This document shows positions 16,626 through 25,236 of a stretch of DNA of 64,000 nucleotides, piece by piece. The first letter of the stretch is position 1. Each line of letters opens with the position of its first letter. Below the pieces are notes generated by a model that worked only from the letters and a program-made list of their open reading frames with translations, made no database searches and was not told the DNA's origin. The position numbers were made by a program, and so were the translations under genes. This DNA is from Thermaerobacter sp. FW80 (GTDB taxonomy: Bacteria > Bacillota > Sulfobacillia > Thermaerobacterales > Thermaerobacteraceae). The stretch covers positions 2,207,245 to 2,271,244 of the forward strand of contig NZ_CP037895.1 of NCBI RefSeq assembly GCF_004634385.1. The letters are read 5' to 3'.

Positions 16626-18332
16626 TCAGGCCCGGTCCGCCGCCTCGTCGCCCGTCAACCGGTCGCGGGTCTCCTCCAACAGCTCGCCGAACATCTCGCC
16701 GATGGTGATGCCGCCGCCCTCCGACGCGGGGCCGGGTTCGTCCGACCGGGGCAGCGGGCGCTCCGGTCCGCGACGGGCCCGCTCGCCCCGCGGCCGGCGG
16801 GCCTCCGGGGGCGTCCGCATGCTCAGGCTGATCCGCCGCTCCTGGGGCTGGACCCGCAGCACCCGGACCTCCACCTCCTGGCCCTCCTGGACCACCTCTT
16901 CCGGCGACTCCACCCGGTGGTTGGCCAGCTGGGAGATGTGGACCAGCCCCTCCACCCCGGGTTCCAGCCGCACGAAGGCGCCGAAGGGGACCAGGCGTAC
17001 CACGGTGCCGCGGACCCGCGAGCCGACCGGGTACTTGCGCTCCGCGTCGTCCCACGGATCGGGCATGAGCTCCTTGAGGCTGAGGGAGATGCGGCCGCGC
17101 TCGCGGTCCACCCGCAGGACCTTGACCTGGATGGTGTCCCCTTCCTTCAGCAGGTCGCGGGGGTGGTCGATGCGGCCCCAGTGCATCTCGGAGACGTGGA
17201 GCAGACCGTCGACGCCCCCCAGGTCGACGAAGGCGCCGAAGTCCGTCAGGCCCTTGACCACCCCGGTCCGCACCTGCCCCTCTTCCAGGCTGGCCAGGGT
17301 CTCCTCGGCCCGACGGCGCGCCTCCTCCTCCAGCAGCTGCTTGCGCGAGAGGATCACCCGCCGCTTGTTGCGGTCCAGCTCGATGATCTTCGCCCGCACG
17401 GTGGTGCCCACGTAGGGGCTGAGGTCGGCCACGTAGCCCCGCTCCACGTGGGAGGCCGGCATGAAGGCGCGGACGCCGGCGTCGCACACCAGGCCGCCCT
17501 TCACCTGCTCCACCACCGGCACCTCGACGGGCTCACCCGCTTCGTAGGCGCGCCGCAGGGACTCCCACGCCTCCCGCTCCACGGCCCGCCGGTGGGAGAG
17601 CAGCAAGCCGCCCTCCCCCTTGTCCGTGAAGCCCAGCACCACCACGGGGATCTGCTGGCCGACGTGGTACACCTCGTCCGGTCGCTTGCCTCCCAGCAGC
17701 CGCAGCTCGTGGCGGGGGATCGTGCCGTCCGACTTGTGGCCCACGTCCACCAGGACGTGGTCGTCGGCCACCTGGACCACCGTGCCCGTCACCATCTGGC
17801 CGCGGCTGAGGCGCGTGGGCGCCAGTTGCTCGTCCATGGCCCCCCGGCCCTCGCCCGCCCCGGCGGATGCGGGGGCCGCGGCCTCGCTGGCCCCGGCGCC
17901 GCCGGCCTCCGGGCGACGCCCGGCGTCCTCCGGCGTTGCGGTCCCCTTGGCCCCGGGTCCGGATGCGGACCCATCCGGGCCGGCGGGACCCGACTCCCCG
18001 GCGGCGTCGCCGCCCTCCGCCGCGGGGCGGGATCCCTCCCCGGCGGCGGCCTCGGCGGACCCCGCGGCGCCCGCTTCACCCGCGGGCTGCCCGGCCGGCC
18101 GGTCGGCCCCCTCCGTCTCGGCGACGCCGGTCTCGCGTTCCACCGCGGCCTCGGCGGACTCCTCGGCCTCCTGTTGCAGCTGCGCCAGGGCCTCCGTCGC
18201 CCCCGCGGCGGCTTCGGCCGCCGCGGGGCCCAGCGGCTGGTCCGGCGCGGCCGGGCTCACCTCCTGTCGCGGCACGGCACCGGGAGCGTCGTCGTCCCGG
18301 TTGGCCGCCTGCGGATCGCGGATCTCGTCCAT
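16626..18332 (-). CDS. Four-domain S1 RNA-binding protein (RpsA-like)
   Basis: A predicted 568-residue protein. Four S1 OB-fold repeats can be followed: GQMVTGTVVQVADDHVLVDVG (about 175-245), the next through VGTTVRAKIIELDR, then VRTGVVKGLTDFGAFVDLGG, and finally VRGTVVRLVPFGAFVRLEPG. In Bacillota the equivalent (YpfD) sits beside cmk, as here; its exact role in translation is debated. The first 160 residues are an acidic Ala/Gly/Glu-rich extension absent from most relatives, and the last 60 are disordered and Arg/Pro-rich. ATG 18332 follows AAGGGGG; GTG 18356 upstream is possible. Confidence 0.9.
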   Translation of the reverse strand: MDEIRDPQAANRDDDAPGAVPRQEVSPAAPDQPLGPAAAEAAAGATEALAQLQQEAEESAEAAVERETGVAETEGADRPAGQPAGEAGAAGSAEAAAGEGSRPAAEGGDAAGESGPAGPDGSASGPGAKGTATPEDAGRRPEAGGAGASEAAAPASAGAGEGRGAMDEQLAPTRLSRGQMVTGTVVQVADDHVLVDVGHKSDGTIPRHELRLLGGKRPDEVYHVGQQIPVVVLGFTDKGEGGLLLSHRRAVEREAWESLRRAYEAGEPVEVPVVEQVKGGLVCDAGVRAFMPASHVERGYVADLSPYVGTTVRAKIIELDRNKRRVILSRKQLLEEEARRRAEETLASLEEGQVRTGVVKGLTDFGAFVDLGGVDGLLHVSEMHWGRIDHPRDLLKEGDTIQVKVLRVDRERGRISLSLKELMPDPWDDAERKYPVGSRVRGTVVRLVPFGAFVRLEPGVEGLVHISQLANHRVESPEEVVQEGQEVEVRVLRVQPQERRISLSMRTPPEARRPRGERARRGPERPLPRSDEPGPASEGGGITIGEMFGELLEETRDRLTGDEAADRA

Positions 18333-18359
18333 GCCTCGACACGACCCCCTTCGCACGGC

Positions 18360-18971
18360 TTACCCTGCAGGGACGCGGCGCCGCGCCGGCTCTCCCGCCG
18401 CGGGATCCTCGGCCAGCAGCGCCGCGACGGCCTCGCGCATCCTGTGCGCCACCGCGTCGATGGACCCCTCCCCCCCGCTCCCCGCGACCCGGAAGGGGAT
18501 GCCGATGCGCACCCGCACCCGCCGGCCCGGGCGATACGGGCCGGCGATGGCCACGGGGAGCACCGGCGCGCCCGATTTGATGGCCAGCAGGGCGGCACCG
18601 GGCTCGAAGGGCCCGAGCCGACCCCGGCTGCGGGTGCCCTCCGGGAACAACCCCACCACGGCGCCCCGGTCCAGCAGGTCCAGGGCATGGCGCAGCGCCC
18701 ACCGGTCGGGCTGCCCGCGGCGCACGGGGAAGGCGCCCAGGCGCCGCAGCACCCACGCCGCCAGCGGGTTTCGGAAGAGCTCGTGCTTGGCCATAAAGTG
18801 CACCTTCCGCGGCAAGACGGTGCCCACCAGCGGCGGGTCCAGCCAGCTGAGGTGGTTGGCGATCACCAGCAGCGGGCCGTCGGGGGGGACGTGCTCCCGC
18901 CCGCCCACCTCCCAGCGGCATCCCAGGGCGAACAGCACCCAGAACAGCGCCTTCCCCAACGCGTACAGCAC
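18360..18971 (-). CDS. plsC: 1-acyl-sn-glycerol-3-phosphate acyltransferase
   Basis: A 203-residue membrane-associated acyltransferase that converts lysophosphatidic acid to phosphatidic acid. The catalytic HX4D motif is NHLSWLD (His40, Asp45), and FPEGTRSRG provides the glycerophosphate-binding motif. A hydrophobic N-terminus (ALGKALFWVLFALGC) anchors it. GTG 18971 directly follows the cmk stop codon, so cmk, plsC and the S1 gene form one operon. Together with plsY nearby it completes phosphatidate synthesis. Confidence 0.94.
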   Translation of the reverse strand: MLYALGKALFWVLFALGCRWEVGGREHVPPDGPLLVIANHLSWLDPPLVGTVLPRKVHFMAKHELFRNPLAAWVLRRLGAFPVRRGQPDRWALRHALDLLDRGAVVGLFPEGTRSRGRLGPFEPGAALLAIKSGAPVLPVAIAGPYRPGRRVRVRIGIPFRVAGSGGEGSIDAVAHRMREAVAALLAEDPAAGEPARRRVPAG

Positions 18972-19640
18972 CTAGTCGCCCTCCCGGCAGTACCGCAGGA
19001 TCTCCTCCACCACCGCCTCCACGGTGCGGCCGGTGGTGTCGATCTCGATGGCGTCGGCGGCCCTCTTGAGCGGCGCCGCGGGTCGCGTCATGTCCTGCCG
19101 GTCCCGCTGGCGCAGGGCCTCCGCCACCTCTTCCAGGGTCACCCTGTGCCCCGCGGCCACCAGCTCGCGGTACCGCCGGCGGGCCCGTTCCTCCGGCGAC
19201 GCGGTGAGGTAGACCTTCAGGTCCGCGTCGGGCGCCACGTGGGTGCCGGTGTCGCGACCCTCCAGGACGACCCGGCCCCGTCGTGCCAGCGCCCGCTGCA
19301 CCTCGAGGAGTCGCTGCCGGACCTCGGGGATCGCCGCCACGGCCGACACCGCCTGGTCGACGCCGGGCTCCCGCAGGTGGGCGGTGACGTCGACCCCGTC
19401 GAGAACAACCTGCGGGGCCCCCTCGGGCCCCGTTGCCAGCGCGATGTCCGTTTCTCGAGCCAGCTGCGCCACCCGCTGCCGGTCCGCCGGGTCGATGCCG
19501 TGGCGCAGGACCTTCAGCGTCATGGCGCGGTACATGGCGCCGGTGTCCACGTACAGGTAACCCAGGGCTGTGGCGACCCGCCGGGCGACGGTGCTCTTCC
19601 CCGCACCGGCCGGCCCGTCGATGGCGATCACGCGCTTCAA
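18972..19640 (-). CDS. cmk: Cytidylate kinase
   Basis: A 222-residue enzyme that phosphorylates CMP and dCMP. The P-loop GPAGAGKST (residues about 9-17), the YVDTGAMYRA motif, LEGRDTGTHVAPDADLKVYL and RRYREL complete the family pattern. TTG 19640 is chosen because it gives the family N-terminus KRVIAIDGPAG and has GGAGGG upstream. The start of the operon cmk-plsC-S1 is marked by an extended -10 promoter about 170 bp upstream. Confidence 0.96.
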   Translation of the reverse strand: MKRVIAIDGPAGAGKSTVARRVATALGYLYVDTGAMYRAMTLKVLRHGIDPADRQRVAQLARETDIALATGPEGAPQVVLDGVDVTAHLREPGVDQAVSAVAAIPEVRQRLLEVQRALARRGRVVLEGRDTGTHVAPDADLKVYLTASPEERARRRYRELVAAGHRVTLEEVAEALRQRDRQDMTRPAAPLKRAADAIEIDTTGRTVEAVVEEILRYCREGD

Positions 19641-20023
19641 CGAGATCGGTTCCCTCCGGTTGTTCGACAGCGCCCGCCGGATTCCTTGTGCGGGCCGCCC
19701 GACCGCGGCAGGGGCCGTCCGCGCGGCCGCCCGGCGGCGGTCGGGCGCGCCAGGGCCCGCCGCCCGCGGTGCGGGGCGACGGTCGGCGCCGCCGTTCCAA
19801 TCGCCCGCAATTATACCATGGATCGCTGCGGCGCCGGCCCCGCGTGCCGGCGGCCCCGCGACCGCCGGGACCGACCGGCCCGGTCCCGGCGCCCGCCGGT
19901 GCGGGCCTGCCCGGGCGCTCGGCATGGCCCGGTTCCGGCGGATGGCCGCGGGGGCCGCGGGCGGGTCCCGGCGGGAGCCCGCGCCGCGGCCGGCCGGCGC
20001 GGCCGATCGCGGGCGCCCGCCGG
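19641..20023. other. Leader and promoter region of the cmk operon
   Basis: 383 bp without a credible gene, dominated by GC-rich simple sequence. The only AT-rich island (19808-19818) carries the promoter listed separately. Confidence 0.6.
19810..19818 (-). promoter_or_regulatory. Extended -10 promoter for cmk-plsC-S1
   Basis: The minus strand reads TGGTATAAT: a perfect TATAAT (19815-19810) with the upstream TGn of an extended -10 element. No recognisable -35 box is present, which such promoters tolerate. It lies about 170 bp before the cmk start. Confidence 0.7.
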
Positions 20024-20809
20024 CTACGGCGCGCGCCATGCCAGCCGGACCGCCGTGCCCTGCGGTCCCACCCGCCACGTCGAACCCGGGGTCGGCGCGG
20101 CCAGCGGGCCGCTGGCGTGGGTGAGCACCACCTCCGCGCCACCGGCCTCGGCCCGCAAGACCAGGCGGTCGCCCGGGCGGACCACCACGGGCCGCCTGTC
20201 GCCCGGCACCAGCCGGGCCAGCTCGACCCCGTTGAGGACCACCGCGACGGACGAGGGCCCCCGGTTGCCGAGGGTCAGGAGGGCTTGGGCCGACGGCGTC
20301 CGGCTTGCGGTCGGGTTCGCCCGGTCGGCGGTCGCCCCGACCGGCGCTGGGCGGCTGGCGCCCCGCTCCTCCGCGGCGCCCAGGACCCCGGGGGATCGCG
20401 GCGCCTCGGTCGGCGGCGACGTCCCGGGCATGGTGGCGCCCGGGGTTGCGGATGAACCGGTGGGCACCCCGGCGGGCGTGGCGTCTCGCCAGGCGGCGGC
20501 GGGCATGCCGGGCCGGTAGCCCCAATCCTCGAGGACGCGACCGTAGGTCTCGTAGGCCAGGGGACCGCGCCCCGCCATCAGCGACTGGACCACCACCAGT
20601 GCCACCAGTCCCGCCACCACCGCGCGGGTGAGGACCTCTTCCACGGTTGCGAGCCAGGGCGGCCCGATGCGCGCCCCAGGGCCGCCCCCGGCGGGCGGCG
20701 CTTCGTTCGGGGCGGCCCGGGCGGCGTCGGTCGGCGGCCGCCGTCCCGACGGCGAGGGGGTGAACCGCGGCCGCGGCGGCACGGGCCGGGGCGGCTGTCC
20801 GGAACCCAT
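20024..20809 (-). CDS. Single-pass membrane protein of unknown function
   Basis: Predicted 261 residues. A Pro-rich cytoplasmic N-terminus of about 55 residues is followed by one membrane helix (LTRAVVAGLVALVVVQSLMAG) and a Ser/Thr/Pro/Ala linker. The C-terminal domain of about 90 residues is beta-rich (SSVAVVLNGVELARLVPGD, RPGDRLVLRAEAGG) and probably extracytoplasmic. ATG 20809 has GGGGAGGTGG upstream. I do not recognise the family. It lies upstream of cmk on the same strand, separated by the cmk promoter region. Confidence 0.65.
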   Translation of the reverse strand: MGSGQPPRPVPPRPRFTPSPSGRRPPTDAARAAPNEAPPAGGGPGARIGPPWLATVEEVLTRAVVAGLVALVVVQSLMAGRGPLAYETYGRVLEDWGYRPGMPAAAWRDATPAGVPTGSSATPGATMPGTSPPTEAPRSPGVLGAAEERGASRPAPVGATADRANPTASRTPSAQALLTLGNRGPSSVAVVLNGVELARLVPGDRRPVVVRPGDRLVLRAEAGGAEVVLTHASGPLAAPTPGSTWRVGPQGTAVRLAWRAP

Positions 20810-21022
20810 CGCGCCACCTCCCCGGAGGCTGCGGGCGGTCCGCCGCGCCGGCCTCCGGGGGAGTCTATGCGTGCGGGTGAGCATCCTTGTGCGGCTCGGA
20901 GTGCGGCTCGGATGGGGGCACGCAGCCGGTCGGGGACGGGGCGCCCCGGCGCGGTGCGAGCGGTACGGGTTCGGGACGGCGCGGGGCCCGGGCTGGCGGG
21001 CGGCGGGGTGCCGGTGCCGTCC

Positions 21023-21385
21023 TCACTCCCACCCGGCGGCTTCCAGGGGGATCAGCCGGTCGAACACCGCGGGGTTGCCGACGTAGACGGCGGCGTCCAC
21101 CGGGCCCTCGGCCGTCTGCACGGTCACGGTCCGGCGGAAGTAGTACGGCGGATCCTCGTCAGCCCCCTCGTAGTGGTCCAGGTGGCCGAGATCCGACCGC
21201 TGGATGGTCCACAGCACGCCGTGGACCCGATGGCCGGGGGCCGGCAGGATCACGGGGTATCCGCGGCCCGTGTCGTAGAGGCGATAGCCCTCCAGCACGG
21301 CGGGCACGGGAGGCTGCAGCCGGCGACCGACCAGCGCCTCGATGCGCCCGCGGCGGCGCAACGTCCCGTAGGCGAACAGGTTCAC
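21023..21385 (-). CDS. Gamma-glutamylcyclotransferase-fold protein (AIG2/GGCT type)
   Basis: A 120-residue protein with the GGCT signature: NLFAYGTLRRRGRIEALVG at the N-terminus, YRLYDTGRGYPVILP, and HGVLWTI followed by LDHYEGADEDPPYYFRRTVTV. The family includes enzymes that open gamma-glutamyl amines or release 5-oxoproline, and others of unknown substrate. GTG 21385 overlaps the stop of the upstream gene by 4 bp (GTGA) and has GGAGGAG before it. It is the last gene of the apparent fixABCX transcript. Confidence 0.88.
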   Translation of the reverse strand: MNLFAYGTLRRRGRIEALVGRRLQPPVPAVLEGYRLYDTGRGYPVILPAPGHRVHGVLWTIQRSDLGHLDHYEGADEDPPYYFRRTVTVQTAEGPVDAAVYVGNPAVFDRLIPLEAAGWE

Positions 21386-22248
21386 GGGGTCTCCTCCCTG
21401 GTCTCCTCCCGCTCCTCCAACAGCCCGCGCTGGCGCAGGGCATCGGCCAGTTGGCCGTGGAGCCGGGCGATGGTCCCGTAGAGCCGGTTCTCCTTCGGGT
21501 CGTAGCTTCCTCCCAGGGTGGCGACCTGCCCCAGGCCGGAGAAGAGCGCGTAGAGGTCGGCGCGGCACTGCCGCCCCAGGGAGGTGCGCATGGCCGCCTG
21601 CAGGAGCCACTTCCGATCCACGGGGGGCTGCCCGTCGGCGTAGCGGCACAGGAGGAGGAAGTGCTCGAGCCACTGGACGAACCCGGCCAGGAAGGCGAAC
21701 GCCTGGCCACGGCGCAAGTTCCACGCCATCGACGCGGTGCGCCGCCGCAGGGCGCGGTAGCGCCGCCGCACCTGCTGGCGGTACCATGCCGGCGGCAGCT
21801 GGCGCAGCGGCGCCAGCGCCGCCGCCAGCCGGCCGCCGGGATCCAGCACTGGCTCCGCGGCGCCGAGCAGCACCACCGCCGCCTCGGAGGGCCGGGCAGC
21901 CGCCTCGGCCAGTTCGTCCCAGCTCAACAGGGCCAGGTGACCGCCGCCCGCCCAGCCGGGCAGCCGGTGGAAGGACCCTGGGCCCGTCGGGTCACCGTGG
22001 GGCGGCAGGCGGTGGCGCAGCCGCGCGACGGCCGAGCCCGGACCGACGGCCACCAGGTCGAGGCGCGAGACCCGGTCGCGGTAGCCGGTGGCCCCGGAAC
22101 CGGCCAGGGCCACGGCCCAGGCGGCGCCGGCCGCCGCCTGGGCCGTGGCGGCGGGCGAAGCGCCCGCCTGCGGCTCCAGCCACTCCCCCAAGACCCGCTG
22201 GGCCACATCCCGCGCTCGGCGGACCAGCTCCGCCCTGGCGATGGCCAT
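21382..22248 (-). CDS. Uncharacterised protein, possible nucleotidyltransferase-like fold
   Basis: Predicted 288 residues. The first half has an alpha/beta pattern (SRLDLVAVGPGSAVARLRHRL, GGHLALLSWDELAEA). The second half is helical, with conserved-looking aromatic and basic residues (AWNLRRGQAFAFLAGFVQWLEHFLLLC). I tentatively compare the layout with two-domain minimal nucleotidyltransferases, but the catalytic Gly-Ser/Asp-x-Asp signature is not evident. ATG 22248 has GGGGGG upstream. It lies 47 bp after fixX and overlaps the GGCT gene by 4 bp. Confidence 0.6.
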   Translation of the reverse strand: MAIARAELVRRARDVAQRVLGEWLEPQAGASPAATAQAAAGAAWAVALAGSGATGYRDRVSRLDLVAVGPGSAVARLRHRLPPHGDPTGPGSFHRLPGWAGGGHLALLSWDELAEAAARPSEAAVVLLGAAEPVLDPGGRLAAALAPLRQLPPAWYRQQVRRRYRALRRRTASMAWNLRRGQAFAFLAGFVQWLEHFLLLCRYADGQPPVDRKWLLQAAMRTSLGRQCRADLYALFSGLGQVATLGGSYDPKENRLYGTIARLHGQLADALRQRGLLEEREETREETP

Positions 22249-22295
22249 GGCTCAACCCCCCGTATCGGCCCGGATCCCGGCGCCGGCCCGCCGGC

Positions 22296-22673
22296 TCAGC
22301 CCTGGCGGTACTGCACGCCGTAGCCGCCCCGCGGGTTGAGCCACTTGATGTTGCGGAAGGGGCAGCCGATGCGGCAGGTGCCGCACTCGACGCAGCCCTC
22401 GTACCCCACCAGGATCTTCTGGGCCTCGGGATCCCACTCGTAGACGTGGGCCGGGCAGAACTTGGTGCAGTACTGCTCCGGGCACTTGGTCAGGCACACG
22501 TCCGGGTCGATGATGAACAGGTGCGACTGCTTGTCGGCGTTGAACCGGTCCAGGTAGAGTTTGTCCTGGATGCTCATGGGCTTGGCGCCGCCCGAAGCCT
22601 GGGCGCCCTCGCCCGCCTGCGCGTCCACCGCCTTGGGGGCCGCCGCGACGGCGGCCGCAGCCCGTGCGCTCAT
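22296..22673 (-). CDS. fixX: Ferredoxin-like protein FixX
   Basis: A predicted 125-residue electron carrier. The C-terminal 90 residues match FixX: DPDVCLTKCPEQYCTKFCPAHVY and CVECGTCRIGCPFRNIKW provide the cysteines for iron-sulfur clusters. The N-terminal 32 residues are Ala-rich and extra; ATG 22577 is an alternative start. ATG 22673 has GGAGGG upstream and overlaps the fixC stop (ATGA). It works with FixC in passing electrons to the quinone pool. Confidence 0.95.
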   Translation of the reverse strand: MSARAAAAVAAAPKAVDAQAGEGAQASGGAKPMSIQDKLYLDRFNADKQSHLFIIDPDVCLTKCPEQYCTKFCPAHVYEWDPEAQKILVGYEGCVECGTCRIGCPFRNIKWLNPRGGYGVQYRQG

Positions 22674-23968
22674 CCGATCGCCCTCCACATGGCGTACAGG
22701 TCGTAGGCGATGCGCCAGAGCGGCCGCTGCTGGCGCACCATCCGGACGATCTTCGCCTGCTTGTCCCACTTCGGCGTGCTGTCGACGGTGAAGAACTCGC
22801 GCATCACCTGGCTCAACAGCTCGGGATAGTCCCGCAGGAACTGGGGGTTGGCGTCGAAGAACTCGTTGGCGTGGTTGTACTTCCGCAGGTCCTTGAGCAC
22901 GTACGTCTCCTCGAGCCGCTGCTGGTAGCGACACAGCACCCGGCTCGAGGTGTCGCCCTCCGCCAGGGCCTCCAGGGCGACCTCGCCGGCGATGCGCCCC
23001 GAGGTCATCGCCAGGTTCGAGCCCTCGCGGTGGATCGCGTTGGTCAGGCCGGCGGCGTCGCCCACCACCATCAACCCGTCCTTGAACAGGCGCGGGATCG
23101 CCTTGTAGCCGCCCTCGGGGATCAGCTTGGCGGAGTACTCGATCACCTTGCCGCCCTCGATCAGCTTGCGCACCTTGGGGTGCTGCTTGAGCCGCTCCAA
23201 CAGGTCGTTGGGGTTCATGCCGCTGTAGACCAGGTGCTTGACCAGCACCCCGACCCCGAAGGAGAGCGACTCCTTGTTGGTGTACAGGAACGCCATCCCC
23301 AGCATGCCGGCGGTGGCGTCGCCCAGCATCTCCACCGTGGCACCCTGACCGGGCTCCAGGCCGAAGCGGTCCTCGATCTTCTCCCGCGGCAGCTCGATGA
23401 CCTCCTTGACCGCCAGGGCCGCCTCGTCCATCGCCCAGTCATCGTGGAGCCCCGCCTTCTGGGTCAGCAGGTTGTTGACCCCCTCGGCCAGGATGACCAC
23501 GTCGGCGTAGACCTCGCCCTCGGGCCGGCCCGCCACCACCCCGACCACACGGCCGCGGTCGTCGTGGATCAGGTCGACCACCGTGGTCCGGGTGATCAGG
23601 GTCGCCCCGGCCTCTTCCACCTTCTTCGCGAACCAGGGGTCGAACTTGGCCCGCAGCACCGTGAAGTTGTTGGGCGGGTCGTCGGCCCAGCGCGGCGTGC
23701 GGTAGCCGAAGGTGACCGCCGCGTCCGGCGTGAGCAGCCAGTAGTTCTGCTCCACGATGGTGCGCTCGATGGGCGCCTCGCGCCAGAATCCCGGCAGCAG
23801 CTCGTCCAGCTGGTGCCGGTAGAGCACGCCGCCCATCACGTTCTTGGAGCCGGGGTACTCCCCCCGCTCCAGGATCAGCACGTTGGCGCCGCCCCGGGCC
23901 AGGACCAGGCCGGCCGACAGGCCCGCCGGACCGGCGCCGACGATCACCACGTCGAAGCGCTCTGCCAC
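22670..23968 (-). CDS. fixC: Electron-transfer flavoprotein:quinone oxidoreductase FixC
   Basis: About 432 residues. The N-terminal FAD-binding motif is DVVIVGAGPAGLSAGLVLARGG. The middle holds the ETF-QO-type quinone region (GGYKAIPRLFKDGLMVVGDAAG, with the second FAD motif GDAAGLTNAIHREG). FixC accepts electrons from FixAB and passes them to quinone. GTG 23968 is preferred over ATG 23974 because GGAGGG lies 6 nt before it and touches the ATG. The stop overlaps fixX. Confidence 0.95.
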   Translation of the reverse strand: MAERFDVVIVGAGPAGLSAGLVLARGGANVLILERGEYPGSKNVMGGVLYRHQLDELLPGFWREAPIERTIVEQNYWLLTPDAAVTFGYRTPRWADDPPNNFTVLRAKFDPWFAKKVEEAGATLITRTTVVDLIHDDRGRVVGVVAGRPEGEVYADVVILAEGVNNLLTQKAGLHDDWAMDEAALAVKEVIELPREKIEDRFGLEPGQGATVEMLGDATAGMLGMAFLYTNKESLSFGVGVLVKHLVYSGMNPNDLLERLKQHPKVRKLIEGGKVIEYSAKLIPEGGYKAIPRLFKDGLMVVGDAAGLTNAIHREGSNLAMTSGRIAGEVALEALAEGDTSSRVLCRYQQRLEETYVLKDLRKYNHANEFFDANPQFLRDYPELLSQVMREFFTVDSTPKWDKQAKIVRMVRQQRPLWRIAYDLYAMWRAIG

Positions 23969-23981
23969 AGCCATCCCTCCG

Positions 23982-25208
23982 TCAGGCGCCCGCCCGGGCC
24001 GCCGCGGCCGCGCCTTCCTGGGCCTCGCCGCCTCCGGCCGCGCCCGCCGACGCCGAAGCCTCGTCCGCCAGCTGGTCCAGCCGGCGTGCCAGCTCCTCCT
24101 GCAGCGCGGGGAGGATCTGGAACAGGTCGCCGACCACGCCGAAGTCGGCCACCTTGAAGATCGGCGCCTGGGGGTCCTTGTTGACCGCGACGATCAGTTC
24201 CGCGTTCTGCATGCCCACGGTGTGCTGGATGGCCCCGGAGATGCCGAAGGCGAAGTACACCTTGGGCCGCACGGTCAGGCCCGTCTGGCCCACCTGGTGC
24301 TCCCGGCCGATCCAACCGGCGTCGACGATGGCGCGGGATGCCCCGACGACGCCGCCGACCACCTCGGCGAAGTCGAAGAGCAGCTTGAGGTTCTTCGGAT
24401 CCTGGAAGCCGCGGCCGCCGGCCACCACCACGTCGGCCCGCTCCAGCTGGGCCTGGGGGTCGGGCTCGTCGATCACGCCCAGCACCTGGGTGCGCAGGCT
24501 GCGTTCGTCCAGGTCCACGGGGAAGCGGACGATCTCGCCGCTCCGCCCGGGCTGGCGCGGCGCGGGCTCCATCATCTTCGGCCGCACCGTGGCCATCTGG
24601 GGCCGGTGCTTCTTGCAGAGGATCACCGCCAGCTGCTTCTCGAGGAACGCCGGCCGGATCGCGTCCAGCAGCCTCGTTTCGGGGTCCACGTCGAGCTGGG
24701 TGCAGTCCGCCGTCAGCCCGGTCTGCAGCGTGGTGGCGATGGTGCCCGCCAGGTCGCGGCCCGTGCTGGTGGCGCCCAGCAGGAAGATCTCCGGCTTCAC
24801 CTGGCGGATCGCCGGCGTCAGCACCCGGGAGTAGGCCTCGTTGCGGTAGACCGCCAGCGCCGGATGATCCATCAGGATCACCCGGTCGCAGCCGCGCTCC
24901 ACCGCCTCCCGGGCGACGGCCTCCACCTGGTGACCGGCGACGAAGCCGATGAGCTCGACCCCCAGCTTGTCGGCCAGCACCCGACCGATGCCCGCCAGCT
25001 CCCAGGCGACGGGCGCCGCCTGGCCGCCGTGCTGCTCGATGAAGATCCCGACGCCCCGGTAGGCCTCCAGATCCGGCGTCCCGCCGGGTCCCCGCGCCGC
25101 CGCAGACCGCCGCTGGGCCGCGGCGGGTGCGGCGCCCGCCGCGCCGCCGCGCCCGCCGGCCGCCGGGGCGGCGGCCGGGGCCTGCTTCGCCATGGCTCCC
25201 TCGCTCAC
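23982..25208 (-). CDS. fixB: Electron-transfer flavoprotein alpha subunit FixB
   Basis: Predicted 408 residues. The conserved alpha-subunit C-terminal FAD domain is clear: VVAGGRGFQDPKNLKLL, ASRAIVDAGWIGREHQVGQTG and YFAFGISGAIQHTVGMQ, ending with the AVNKDPQAPIFKVADFGVVGD segment. The first 45 residues and last 30 are Ala/Gly-rich additions. GTG 25208 is taken as start because of the strong GGAGGGGAGGAGG upstream; ATG 25193 is possible. It lies 13 bp before fixC and 28 bp after fixA, in one operon. Confidence 0.95.
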   Translation of the reverse strand: MSEGAMAKQAPAAAPAAGGRGGAAGAAPAAAQRRSAAARGPGGTPDLEAYRGVGIFIEQHGGQAAPVAWELAGIGRVLADKLGVELIGFVAGHQVEAVAREAVERGCDRVILMDHPALAVYRNEAYSRVLTPAIRQVKPEIFLLGATSTGRDLAGTIATTLQTGLTADCTQLDVDPETRLLDAIRPAFLEKQLAVILCKKHRPQMATVRPKMMEPAPRQPGRSGEIVRFPVDLDERSLRTQVLGVIDEPDPQAQLERADVVVAGGRGFQDPKNLKLLFDFAEVVGGVVGASRAIVDAGWIGREHQVGQTGLTVRPKVYFAFGISGAIQHTVGMQNAELIVAVNKDPQAPIFKVADFGVVGDLFQILPALQEELARRLDQLADEASASAGAAGGGEAQEGAAAAARAGA

Positions 25209-25236
25209 CGTCCTCCTCCCCTCCCTCCAACGGCGC

